DNA of 21,484 bases from Spirochaeta_B sp964398645. Its GTDB lineage: Bacteria > Spirochaetota > Spirochaetia > DSM-27196 > DSM-8902. The position numbers and the translations under genes are program-made. The notes below the pieces were generated by a model, which was not told the DNA's origin, searched no databases, and saw only the letters and a list, made by a program, of their open reading frames with translations. Every line of letters starts with the position of its first letter. The first letter of the stretch is position 1. This document shows positions 7,678-14,307 of the stretch, one piece after another. Location: assembly GCA_964398645.1 (NCBI GenBank), contig CAYNNU010000012.1:1-21484 (forward strand), given 5' to 3'.

Positions 7678-9006
7678 TTATATCTCGAATCTTCGTTTTT
7701 GGTTGTATTCCTGCAGAAGGTGCGGCAATTGGGCAAGGGCAATTCCATCAAATGAATGACGGGTGATAAGGTTTTTCAGATTTGCTGTTCTGTTTTCTGC
7801 TTCTTTTTCACCAATAATGATGCCAAAGGGTATTCCCCGTTTTTCTGCATAACTAAATTGTTTGGGAAGTTTTTTTGCCTCAGGATACACATCGATACGC
7901 AAACCCTCCATGCGTAGCTGCAGGGCAAGCTGATGATATGTGGCCAAGAGTTTTTCATCCAGGCAAAGAATGATGGCATGGGCTTCGGGTCCTGTTTGCG
8001 GTAGCTGGTCCAACTCGGTCAGTCCGGCAATAAGCCGGTCAAGGCCGATAGATGCGCCCACCCCGGGTAATTGTTCCTTGCTGTAAAGCGATGCCAGGTC
8101 GTTATATCTTCCGCCGGAACAGACCGAACCGATGCCCGGCAACTGTAGTAGGAAAGTTTCAAAAACAATGCCGGTGTAGTAGTCCAGTCCGCGGGTAATG
8201 CTGGGGTCAAGATGCACCTTGGCGGGAAGATCCCACCCAGAGGCTAGTTCTAATACAATGCGAAGGCGGCGGGATTCATCTGATTCGCCGCCGGCAAGCC
8301 TGATCATGGTTTTCAGGGTTTCTTCGTTTGAATTGCCTGCTTGAATAAACGTGAGAATATCGTTGGCGGCTGTTGAGGTACTGAGTGCCTCCAGTCCTTC
8401 CCGTACTTTTTCTTCGCCAATTTTTCGTAGTTTATCCACCAATCGCAGAATTTCAGCTGATTGTTCTTCCAGCTCAAGCCGGCGTAAAAGCTGATTAAAA
8501 AGCCCGCGATGGGAGATGTGAAATTGCACATCCGGAATATGCAGCTCGCTGAATGACAGGGCCATCATTTGAAGGATTTCAAAATCCGCAGACAGGGAGT
8601 CGCTGCCAACAATGTCAAAGTCGCATTGGGTGAATTCACGATAACGCCCGCGCTGGGTATTTTCGCCACGGAACACCTTGCCGATATGATAGCGTTTGAA
8701 GGGTAGTTGCAGTTCCTTGCTATGGCTTGCCATAAAGCGGGCAAATGGGACGGTTAAATCAAAACGCAGAGCAACGTCGCGCCCTCCATGGTCATTGAAA
8801 CGGTAAATTTGTTTATCAGTTTCGCCGCCGCCTTTGCCTAGCAGGATTTCTGTGTATTCCAGAGCCGGAGTGTCTATTGGTACAAAGCCACAGCGCTGAA
8901 AGGTGCTTTGCAGAATATTTTGCAATTGGCTGCGGATTCGCTCGTCTGCTGGTAGGATATCGCGAAAACCTTTGAGTATCCGGGCTTCAATACGTTGTGT
9001 TTTCAT
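7678..9006 (-). CDS. hisS: histidyl-tRNA synthetase HisS
   Basis: Charges tRNA-His with histidine; class II synthetase, 442 residues. Motif 2 is seen at VFRGENTQRGRYREF (111-125), the histidine-specific segment at RGLDYYTGIVFE (272-283), SGGRYNDL at 297-304, and motif 3 at GASIGLDRL (317-325). A C-terminal anticodon-binding domain ends near residue 435. It is not HisZ, because the tRNA-binding domain and all catalytic motifs are present. ATG 9006 has GGAGA six bases upstream, lying inside the last codons of pabC; the two genes overlap by 20 bases, indicating coupled translation. Confidence 0.97.
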   Translation of the reverse strand: MKTQRIEARILKGFRDILPADERIRSQLQNILQSTFQRCGFVPIDTPALEYTEILLGKGGGETDKQIYRFNDHGGRDVALRFDLTVPFARFMASHSKELQLPFKRYHIGKVFRGENTQRGRYREFTQCDFDIVGSDSLSADFEILQMMALSFSELHIPDVQFHISHRGLFNQLLRRLELEEQSAEILRLVDKLRKIGEEKVREGLEALSTSTAANDILTFIQAGNSNEETLKTMIRLAGGESDESRRLRIVLELASGWDLPAKVHLDPSITRGLDYYTGIVFETFLLQLPGIGSVCSGGRYNDLASLYSKEQLPGVGASIGLDRLIAGLTELDQLPQTGPEAHAIILCLDEKLLATYHQLALQLRMEGLRIDVYPEAKKLPKQFSYAEKRGIPFGIIIGEKEAENRTANLKNLITRHSFDGIALAQLPHLLQEYNQKRRFEI

Positions 9007-9721
9007 GTTGTTTCTCCGTGTGTTCTGTGAATTGGATAGCCGAAATCGGCAGGCAAAGCTGAGCTAGCGGCAGCATTGCATTGAACAGACAGACTTCGTC
9101 AAAGTCTGTGCAGTTTTGTATTGTAATTTCCGCTTCTCCAATTTCGCCGGACTGCAACAGGCGTGTGCGGCTAGTGCCCGGTAAAAGCGGAGTAGACGGG
9201 GTCTGCCATTTCCCTCCGGCCTTGCGAAACGCCAGTGAGGCAAATCCCGCGTCAGTGATGCGCTTATTGTATACCAAAATAATGTCGTCTGTCGCCTCTA
9301 ATCCTGATTTCAGTTGGCTAAATAGCTGACGATCGCAGTATTTGAAGGAATATATCTGTTCTAGGGGTAGATTATGTGGCAGCTGGCGAATGTGTAGTTT
9401 TTGAATATGTGCTTTGCTGTAGGGGCGTAATTCCAGCTGATTCAAGCCAGCAGGCGAGTAACTAAAACGCAATTTCAGAGTTTCACATTCCTGCAAGGCT
9501 GTGTTTTTTGTTCGCATGTCTTCTGCCAGTGCCAAGGCCTTTGCTGCAATCTGTTGCGCGTTAGCAGTTGTCTGCCTGCGGTCAGTACAAGAAGCAATAG
9601 ATGCTTCCATCCGCTGTAGATGGTAGGACATGTTTTGTGCTTCACCATTGTGTAGCCGGATTGCTTCAAGAAAGCATGGGCTTGCGGCTTGGGATCTTGA
9701 TTTTGGCATAGAGTTCATCAT
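8987..9721 (-). CDS. pabC: class IV aminotransferase, probable 4-amino-4-deoxychorismate lyase PabC
   Basis: PLP enzyme of 244 residues expected to cleave aminodeoxychorismate to p-aminobenzoate and pyruvate for folate synthesis. Lys127 in YSFKYCDR is the likely Schiff-base lysine. ITDAGFASLAF (155-165), TPLLPGTSRTRLL (177-189) and a C-terminal LFNAM match the branch of class IV enzymes that reads KYxDR ... ITDxxxxNxxF ... TPxxPLLxGTxR, rather than E. coli PabC. ATG 9721 has AGGA six bases upstream and gives a 56-base overlap with the end of pabB; ATGs at 9718 and 9709 are alternatives. Immediate linkage to pabB makes the lyase function much more likely than branched-chain or D-amino-acid aminotransferase activity. 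Confidence 0.87.
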   Translation of the reverse strand: MMNSMPKSRSQAASPCFLEAIRLHNGEAQNMSYHLQRMEASIASCTDRRQTTANAQQIAAKALALAEDMRTKNTALQECETLKLRFSYSPAGLNQLELRPYSKAHIQKLHIRQLPHNLPLEQIYSFKYCDRQLFSQLKSGLEATDDIILVYNKRITDAGFASLAFRKAGGKWQTPSTPLLPGTSRTRLLQSGEIGEAEITIQNCTDFDEVCLFNAMLPLAQLCLPISAIQFTEHTEKQHENTTY

Positions 9722-10736
9722 ATTCGTCCTGTTCTCTGCTGTAAACCGTTATACCACCGCCGGTTCGGAAACGAAGGTGCGGTAGAAGGGGATTATCCGG
9801 AAGACCGCCGGCTCTCGCTTCGATAAAGCGAATCATAACTGCGCTGATAAATTTTTCTCCGGTAAAATGGCCAAAAACACCGGTGTAGTATCCGCGGGCT
9901 TCGGGTTCTGCTTCAGTTATCAGTTCCAGGGTTCTTTTTTTAGGCGCCCCGCTTATGGAGCCTGCTGGGAGAATGGAAAAGAGCATATCGCCAATTTTAT
10001 CCCGCCAGTTGGTGGGGATCTGAGCGCTAATCTTGCTGCTTGTTTGCCAAATGTCGCCATCTTCACTGTGAATGCGCTCCAAGTAACGGTATTTTTCCAC
10101 CCGGACATTTTTTGCTATGGAGCCAAGATCGTTTCGCAGCAGGTCTACAACAGTGAGATGCTCGGCTGCTTCTTTTTCATTTTGCATGAGCTTTTGATCC
10201 GCTTGTGGCTCGATTGCGGCCAAAGTGCCCTTCATTGGCCTGGTTGTGATGGTGTCGTCATGCAGTTCTACAAATGCCTCGGGCGAAAAGACGGTGAAGT
10301 GGTCTTTCCAGTGGAGTTTGAAGGCTGCGTGACTATGATGATATACCTGTGCAAGCGTGCCCTGCAGATCAATTGGAATTGCATAGGTAAGGTTGGCCAA
10401 AAAGCTTTCCCCCCGCATCTGACCAGCTTGAATGCAGGAAAAACCTTGCCGGTAAACAGCGCGGGGCAGGGGCTTGAGTGTTTGTATGCGCGGTGTATCC
10501 GTTACAGGAACATGCGATTGGCAGCAAGAATTGCAGTTTGTGCCCAGTGGGGTGCTGTACATCACTGTATCAGAATCAATTGAATCCAGCGGCCAAACTT
10601 GCGGATGTGTGTTTTCAAAATCCAGCAGGCAGATGAATGGAGTGCCTTGCTTTCCCAATTGATTAAGCTGTTCCCGGTACACGCAAGGACTATACACAAA
10701 GAACGTTGAAAGGTACACTATGATATAATTCTGCAA
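9666..10736 (-). CDS. pabB: aminodeoxychorismate synthase component I, PabB (start uncertain)
   Basis: Converts chorismate plus ammonia (from a PabA partner not in this window) to 4-amino-4-deoxychorismate. The chorismate-binding domain is complete: PMKGT with Lys169 (the PabB-type nucleophile), DLLRNDLG (198-205), ILPAGSISGAPK (255-266), GYYTGVFG (282-289) and GGGIT (326-330). It is the short type lacking a full TrpE-like N-terminal half, a usual form outside enterobacteria. The longest ORF begins at TTG 10736, but no start has a convincing Shine-Dalgarno. GTG 10682 would begin about 14 residues before the conserved PFICLLDF and would avoid the pcnB promoter, so the true protein may be about 338 residues. 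A cysteine cluster (C68, C71, C72 in long numbering) is unexplained. Confidence 0.9.
   Translation of the reverse strand: MQNYIIVYLSTFFVYSPCVYREQLNQLGKQGTPFICLLDFENTHPQVWPLDSIDSDTVMYSTPLGTNCNSCCQSHVPVTDTPRIQTLKPLPRAVYRQGFSCIQAGQMRGESFLANLTYAIPIDLQGTLAQVYHHSHAAFKLHWKDHFTVFSPEAFVELHDDTITTRPMKGTLAAIEPQADQKLMQNEKEAAEHLTVVDLLRNDLGSIAKNVRVEKYRYLERIHSEDGDIWQTSSKISAQIPTNWRDKIGDMLFSILPAGSISGAPKKRTLELITEAEPEARGYYTGVFGHFTGEKFISAVMIRFIEARAGGLPDNPLLPHLRFRTGGGITVYSREQDEYDELYAKIKIPSRKPMLS
10721..10729 (+). promoter_or_regulatory. extended -10 promoter of pcnB
   Basis: TGATATAAT is a perfect TATAAT preceded by TG-N, the extended -10 element. The region 17 bases upstream (GAACGT) is a poor -35, and TTGAAA at 10706-10711 is too close (12-base spacing), so the extended element probably compensates. 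Transcription would begin near 10736, 27 bases before the TTG start. Confidence 0.5.
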
Positions 10737-10762
10737 TTATTCTTTTAACAGGTGCATCAAGT

Positions 10763-11908
10763 TTGCTGATTCGATATAAGACTGGAAAAAATGGAAAGCC
10801 CGAAGCCTGTGCCAAAGTGTATACAGCGGCTGAACATGGTATTGCCCTAGAATCTTTGGATGTTGATGCGGTTAAGGTTGCCGGCCGCTTGCGGCGGCAT
10901 GGGTATCAGGCCTATATTGTCGGTGGTGCCGTACGCGATTTGCTTATGGGAAAAATCCCGAAAGATTTCGACATGGCTACCAATGCATCTCCCCAGCAGA
11001 TTCGGAAAATTTTTCGCAATTCCCGCATTATTGGAAAGCGCTTTCGCCTAGTTCACATTTTTTTTCAGCAGAAGATTATTGAAGTTACAACCTTCCGCTC
11101 CTTGGAGTCTTCTGGCTTCAATGCTGTTTTCGGCAGTATTGAAGAGGATGCCAAGCGTCGCGATTTTTCCCTCAATTCCCTGTATTACGATACTCATGAG
11201 CAGCAAATTTTGGATTTTACCGGCGGCTTTGAGGATATCAAAAAAGGAATAGTCCGACCGGTAATTCCGGTGCGCCGAATTTTTTCTGAAGATCCTGTCC
11301 GGATGATTCGGGCTATCAAATACACGGTGAAGGCTGGTTTTGTTATGCAGGGGCCTTTACGGCGGCGGCTGAAGCGATCGGCGTCTTTGCTTGCCGATAT
11401 TCCCGATAGCCGTCTAACCGAAGAGGTTTTTAAGATTTTGCTTTCCGGCAATTCTGCCAGTATTTTGCGGGAGTGCGCTGCCTTTGGCTTACTGCCTCAT
11501 ATTCTGCCGGGTTTGCATGCTCAGTATAGTCAGGAAAAGAATAAAAAAATTGCAGCACAGAAAGTATTTGCCCCCTTAGAACGATTAGATGCCTGCACGG
11601 AAATACCTGATGCTTTGGAAAAGGGTAATGCTTTAGCGTATCTTTTTGCGAACTATGTGTACACGCAAAGTCAGTTGGGTCAGCGCAAACGAATTCCAAT
11701 CGGGGATATTTATTCAGAAATGAAGACATGGGTGAAACCGGTAACCCCTGCTAACAAGGATGTTGATGTCGCTGCCCATATTATTGCCAAAAAGCGTAGC
11801 GAGTATCTTGAACGAGGAGTTTTTTCTTTAAGCGGTATACGCCCCGGCACAGACCCGAAAAAGAAGATGCCTCGTAGAAGGCGCCCGAGAATAAAACGCT
11901 CAGAATAA
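10763..11908 (+). CDS. pcnB: poly(A) polymerase I / tRNA nucleotidyltransferase family protein PcnB
   Basis: Class II nucleotidyltransferase of 381 residues that adds adenosines (or CCA) to RNA 3' ends. The catalytic core is YIVGGAVRDLLMG (51-63), KDFDMATNA with Asp68/Asp70, then RRDFSLN (132-138) and the EDPVRMIRA motif (176-184). The segment GKRFRLVHIFFQ...IIEVTTFR matches the poly(A)-polymerase branch, not the CCA-adding branch. A basic C-terminal tail rich in R/K fits RNA binding. The start is TTG 10763: the N-terminus MLIRYKTGKNGKP resembles other PcnB starts, no ATG is near, and ACAGGTG lies about nine bases upstream. The gene overlaps the converging cheD by nine bases. The exact activity (poly(A), CCA or both) cannot be settled from sequence. 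Confidence 0.9.
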   Translation: MLIRYKTGKNGKPEACAKVYTAAEHGIALESLDVDAVKVAGRLRRHGYQAYIVGGAVRDLLMGKIPKDFDMATNASPQQIRKIFRNSRIIGKRFRLVHIFFQQKIIEVTTFRSLESSGFNAVFGSIEEDAKRRDFSLNSLYYDTHEQQILDFTGGFEDIKKGIVRPVIPVRRIFSEDPVRMIRAIKYTVKAGFVMQGPLRRRLKRSASLLADIPDSRLTEEVFKILLSGNSASILRECAAFGLLPHILPGLHAQYSQEKNKKIAAQKVFAPLERLDACTEIPDALEKGNALAYLFANYVYTQSQLGQRKRIPIGDIYSEMKTWVKPVTPANKDVDVAAHIIAKKRSEYLERGVFSLSGIRPGTDPKKKMPRRRRPRIKRSE

Positions 11909-12505
11909 CTCCACGTTTCCGGTCGGTTTCTCTTTGATGCTTTTTTTGCGTACGTTTGTAAGGAACGTATTTTCTTCCTTTTTGATTTTTGCAGCCTCGT
12001 CGCTTCGGCGAATTGTCTTTTGAAAAACCTGAAAGGTGTCGGGTAGAAATAGTACTTTGCGGGCATGGGTGCCGCCCACATCATGTGCTACCAAGGGAAT
12101 ATTTTCAGTCTGCAAATAATTAAAGGCGAATTCCGCATTGTTTTCTGAAATTTTGTGGCTAGATCCTTCGTTTTCTTTATATACAAACATGTGACCGCCA
12201 CCAAAGACCTTCGCCTGCAGATTACTTCTGTTCGCACCGATTTTAATCATTTGGTTAATCAATAACTCCATGGCAAAAATACCATAGCGTCCTTCGCTGG
12301 TGCTGTAGAGGTGGGCGCGGTCTACCGAGCCGGGCAAAAGAAAATGGTTCATTCCCCCGATCTTGTTGACCTCATCATATAAAACAACAGCGACACAGCT
12401 TCCGAGAACAGTGCTTATGATTACCGGGTCCGAGGTCGCGTGAAACTCTCCCGGGTGAATAATATATCTCACTCGGTTTAGTCTGCTGTCAAATTGTGTG
12501 TCCAT
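11900..12505 (-). CDS. cheD: chemoreceptor glutamine deamidase CheD
   Basis: Deamidates specific glutamines of chemoreceptors and, in many bacteria, binds CheC or CheX to tune adaptation; cytoplasmic. Catalytic Cys37 lies in TVLGSCVAV and His54 in GGMNHFLLP; their 17-residue spacing equals that of characterised CheD. VFGGGHMF (100-107) completes the core. At 201 residues it is longer than the usual ~160, because of a lysine-rich C-terminal tail (about 170-201) ending GNVELF. A nearly identical pattern, GEVTLF, ends the protein encoded just upstream. The start ATG follows seven Gs (12509-12515) at three-base spacing, partly inside a hairpin that spans the upstream stop codon. It is last in a three-gene operon and overlaps pcnB tail-to-tail by nine bases. 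Confidence 0.95.
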   Translation of the reverse strand: MDTQFDSRLNRVRYIIHPGEFHATSDPVIISTVLGSCVAVVLYDEVNKIGGMNHFLLPGSVDRAHLYSTSEGRYGIFAMELLINQMIKIGANRSNLQAKVFGGGHMFVYKENEGSSHKISENNAEFAFNYLQTENIPLVAHDVGGTHARKVLFLPDTFQVFQKTIRRSDEAAKIKKEENTFLTNVRKKSIKEKPTGNVELF

Positions 12506-12512
12506 TATCCCC

Positions 12513-12528
12513 CCCTGTTAAAACAGGG
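12513..12528 (-). promoter_or_regulatory. stop-codon/RBS hairpin coupling the MCP-like gene to cheD
   Basis: The minus strand reads CCCTGTTTTAACAGGG, a perfect inverted repeat. As RNA it gives a six-pair stem with a UUUA loop. The UAA stop of the MCP-like gene (12518-12520) lies at the loop and its 3' edge, and the 3' arm contains three of the seven Gs of the cheD Shine-Dalgarno. A ribosome finishing the upstream gene would open the stem, so this looks like a translational-coupling element. Confidence 0.55.
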
Positions 12529-14302
12529 TAACTTCGCCGCTTTCAGCGCTGTCATCTTGCATAATCATACCGCTGAGTTTTCCAGCGGCCTTCTTATGTG
12601 AATATATCGTAAAACGATCAATAAGTTGAGTAATTTTTTTATTTTCTATCTGCCATTCTTCCAATCCCATCTGTTCCAGGATCGTAGCCCGCTGTTGCTG
12701 GGCATCGTGCTTAACCTGATCAAGGGTGGCAAAGATGATATCAAGATCTTGAAGAAGACCCTGCAGGCCTTTTAAGTCGTGCTGTGTTGTTTCAAACAGA
12801 CTCTGGAAGCTATCGGTAAAGAGCGTGAAGCCGGAAAGACGGCTAGAAATATCAATTTGATTTTGATTTAGCCTATTGAAGGCTGATCGTATGCGGGAAA
12901 AGAGTGATTCAATATGTGATTTTTGCTCATCTATCAACTTGCGGTAGTTGGTTATGGCAGTATTGGTGGTATCGATAAAATCCTTGACTGATTCTAGTGC
13001 TTGCTGAACATCCTCTGTTATTCGATTGGTCAAATTGGACATTTCATCAATAGTGCTTCCCATGGCTCGAAGAACATCAACCTTGGAAACCTCGATTCGC
13101 GAAGCCATGTCGATATTCTGGAAACGGGTTATGAGTGTTTGGAAAGCGGTAAAATTGAATTCGATTTCATAGATGCTTTGAACAAGATCGCGTGAGTTGT
13201 GGGACAGGTTTTCTTTTTGCACCATTGTTGTGCGCAGCTGCTGGAATAATGTATCCAGGCTGTGCTGGGTTTCGGTATTCCAATTTTCTAACAATGAGCG
13301 GTGCCTTCCGCTATAGAGACTATCCATTTGTTCTTTGCGATGCTGTTCTGATTCCAGCATAATTGCATGTGCTTGCTGTGTTTCCTTGTTGAAAACTTCC
13401 AGGCTATGCTGGATGCGTTGGTAAATATCTTTGAGTACCGTTTTTGCCAGATCCGGCATTATTATTAAAAAGCTAAGCTCATCGATTAGTGTGTCTTGGC
13501 CACTGTGCTCATTGTTTGTGTCCATTTCTTGCAGGGTCATCATTACATGGTCTATGGATTGCTTGATGATATCCTGTTGTTGGATTTCTTCCATGATGTG
13601 CATAAGTGGCTGTTTGATACGAGTTGATGTTTCCTGAATACCCTGCAGGATTGTGTGAATGTCAGTTATTCCGGTGGAAAATTTTTGAATACATTCTTCC
13701 AGTTTTGGCTGGAAGCTTTCAAACAGCTGTTGCTCTTTTTCCCGAGCCTGGCTTACATTGTTTCGGAAATTGCGGAAAAGTTGCATGACCTGGTTGCCAT
13801 TATTGGTGGTTTCTTCTGTCAGAGTGATTGTGCGGGCTGAAACCCGTTGCAATTCCTCGGTGATGAAAGAAAAAGCTCTGCCGGGGGTTCCTGCTTTGAG
13901 TGCTACAGTGAGTGCATTAAGGGAAATGAGCACCATTTCTTCGGAATCGAGTCGGATTCTGGCAATAAGGTTTTCCAGGCTGCCAATATACTGCATGCCA
14001 TGTTCCATTGCATCAAATAAATTGTTGTCTTCCCCAAGCATGCTGTCAAAGTTTTGCATTGATGATTGGATAGCCAAGCGGGAATTATACAAGGCATTTG
14101 CTAGCACATTATTTTGTCGGGAGTTATCTTGCGCATTCAGTCCGTCGATTAAATCGGCGGACTGCTCCATGCTGCGTTCCATGTCCCTGAGCAAAGCAGG
14201 ATATTGACGCGCCAGGGAAAGATAGACGTTCTCCGTGTGGTCAGCTAACTCACGGAGCGTCTGCATAAGGGTATCGCGCAAAGATGTGCTATACAGCTCC
14301 AT
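12518..14302 (-). CDS. soluble MCP-like coiled-coil protein, chemotaxis-associated
   Basis: A 594-residue, almost wholly helical, polar protein with no signal peptide, membrane helix or recognisable sensor domain. Residues 117-165 (EEMVLISLNALTVALKAGTP, then GRAFSFITEELQRVSARTIT) resemble the signalling tip of methyl-accepting chemotaxis proteins, whose core reads roughly I-x-L-N-A-x-x-E-A-A-R-A-G-E-x-G-R-G-F; the Glu and Arg of that core are changed. Residues 390-430 (FQNIDMASRIEVSKVDVLRA) look like a second, weaker copy. Residues 243-253, QDIIKQSIDHV, recall the QDLTGQ helix of CheZ-type proteins. The C-terminus ends GEVTLF. The start ATG has only a weak Shine-Dalgarno and lies five bases after the upstream stop, suggesting coupling. 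It precedes cheD by 12 bases, so a role in adaptation or CheY control is likely but inferred. Confidence 0.75.
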   Translation of the reverse strand: MELYSTSLRDTLMQTLRELADHTENVYLSLARQYPALLRDMERSMEQSADLIDGLNAQDNSRQNNVLANALYNSRLAIQSSMQNFDSMLGEDNNLFDAMEHGMQYIGSLENLIARIRLDSEEMVLISLNALTVALKAGTPGRAFSFITEELQRVSARTITLTEETTNNGNQVMQLFRNFRNNVSQAREKEQQLFESFQPKLEECIQKFSTGITDIHTILQGIQETSTRIKQPLMHIMEEIQQQDIIKQSIDHVMMTLQEMDTNNEHSGQDTLIDELSFLIIMPDLAKTVLKDIYQRIQHSLEVFNKETQQAHAIMLESEQHRKEQMDSLYSGRHRSLLENWNTETQHSLDTLFQQLRTTMVQKENLSHNSRDLVQSIYEIEFNFTAFQTLITRFQNIDMASRIEVSKVDVLRAMGSTIDEMSNLTNRITEDVQQALESVKDFIDTTNTAITNYRKLIDEQKSHIESLFSRIRSAFNRLNQNQIDISSRLSGFTLFTDSFQSLFETTQHDLKGLQGLLQDLDIIFATLDQVKHDAQQQRATILEQMGLEEWQIENKKITQLIDRFTIYSHKKAAGKLSGMIMQDDSAESGEVTLF

Positions 14303-14307
14303 ATTGC

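Noticed and set aside
9867..10583. 238-residue open frame opposite pabB
   Set aside because: It is antisense to a fully conserved PabB, has no recognisable domain and a composition expected of a complementary-strand shadow.
10706..10729. TTGAAA/TATAAT pair as the pcnB promoter
   Set aside because: The spacing is only 12 bases, too short for sigma-70; the extended -10 alone is the better explanation.
11903..12538. C-terminal V-x-L-F tails as beta-clamp binding motifs
   Set aside because: They resemble the end of QLxLF clamp motifs but lack the leading Gln, and neither protein has any link to DNA replication or repair.
13758..14207. 149-residue open frame opposite the MCP-like gene
   Set aside because: Serine- and arginine-rich translation is typical of the complement of coiled-coil coding sequence; there is no ribosome-binding site or family signature.
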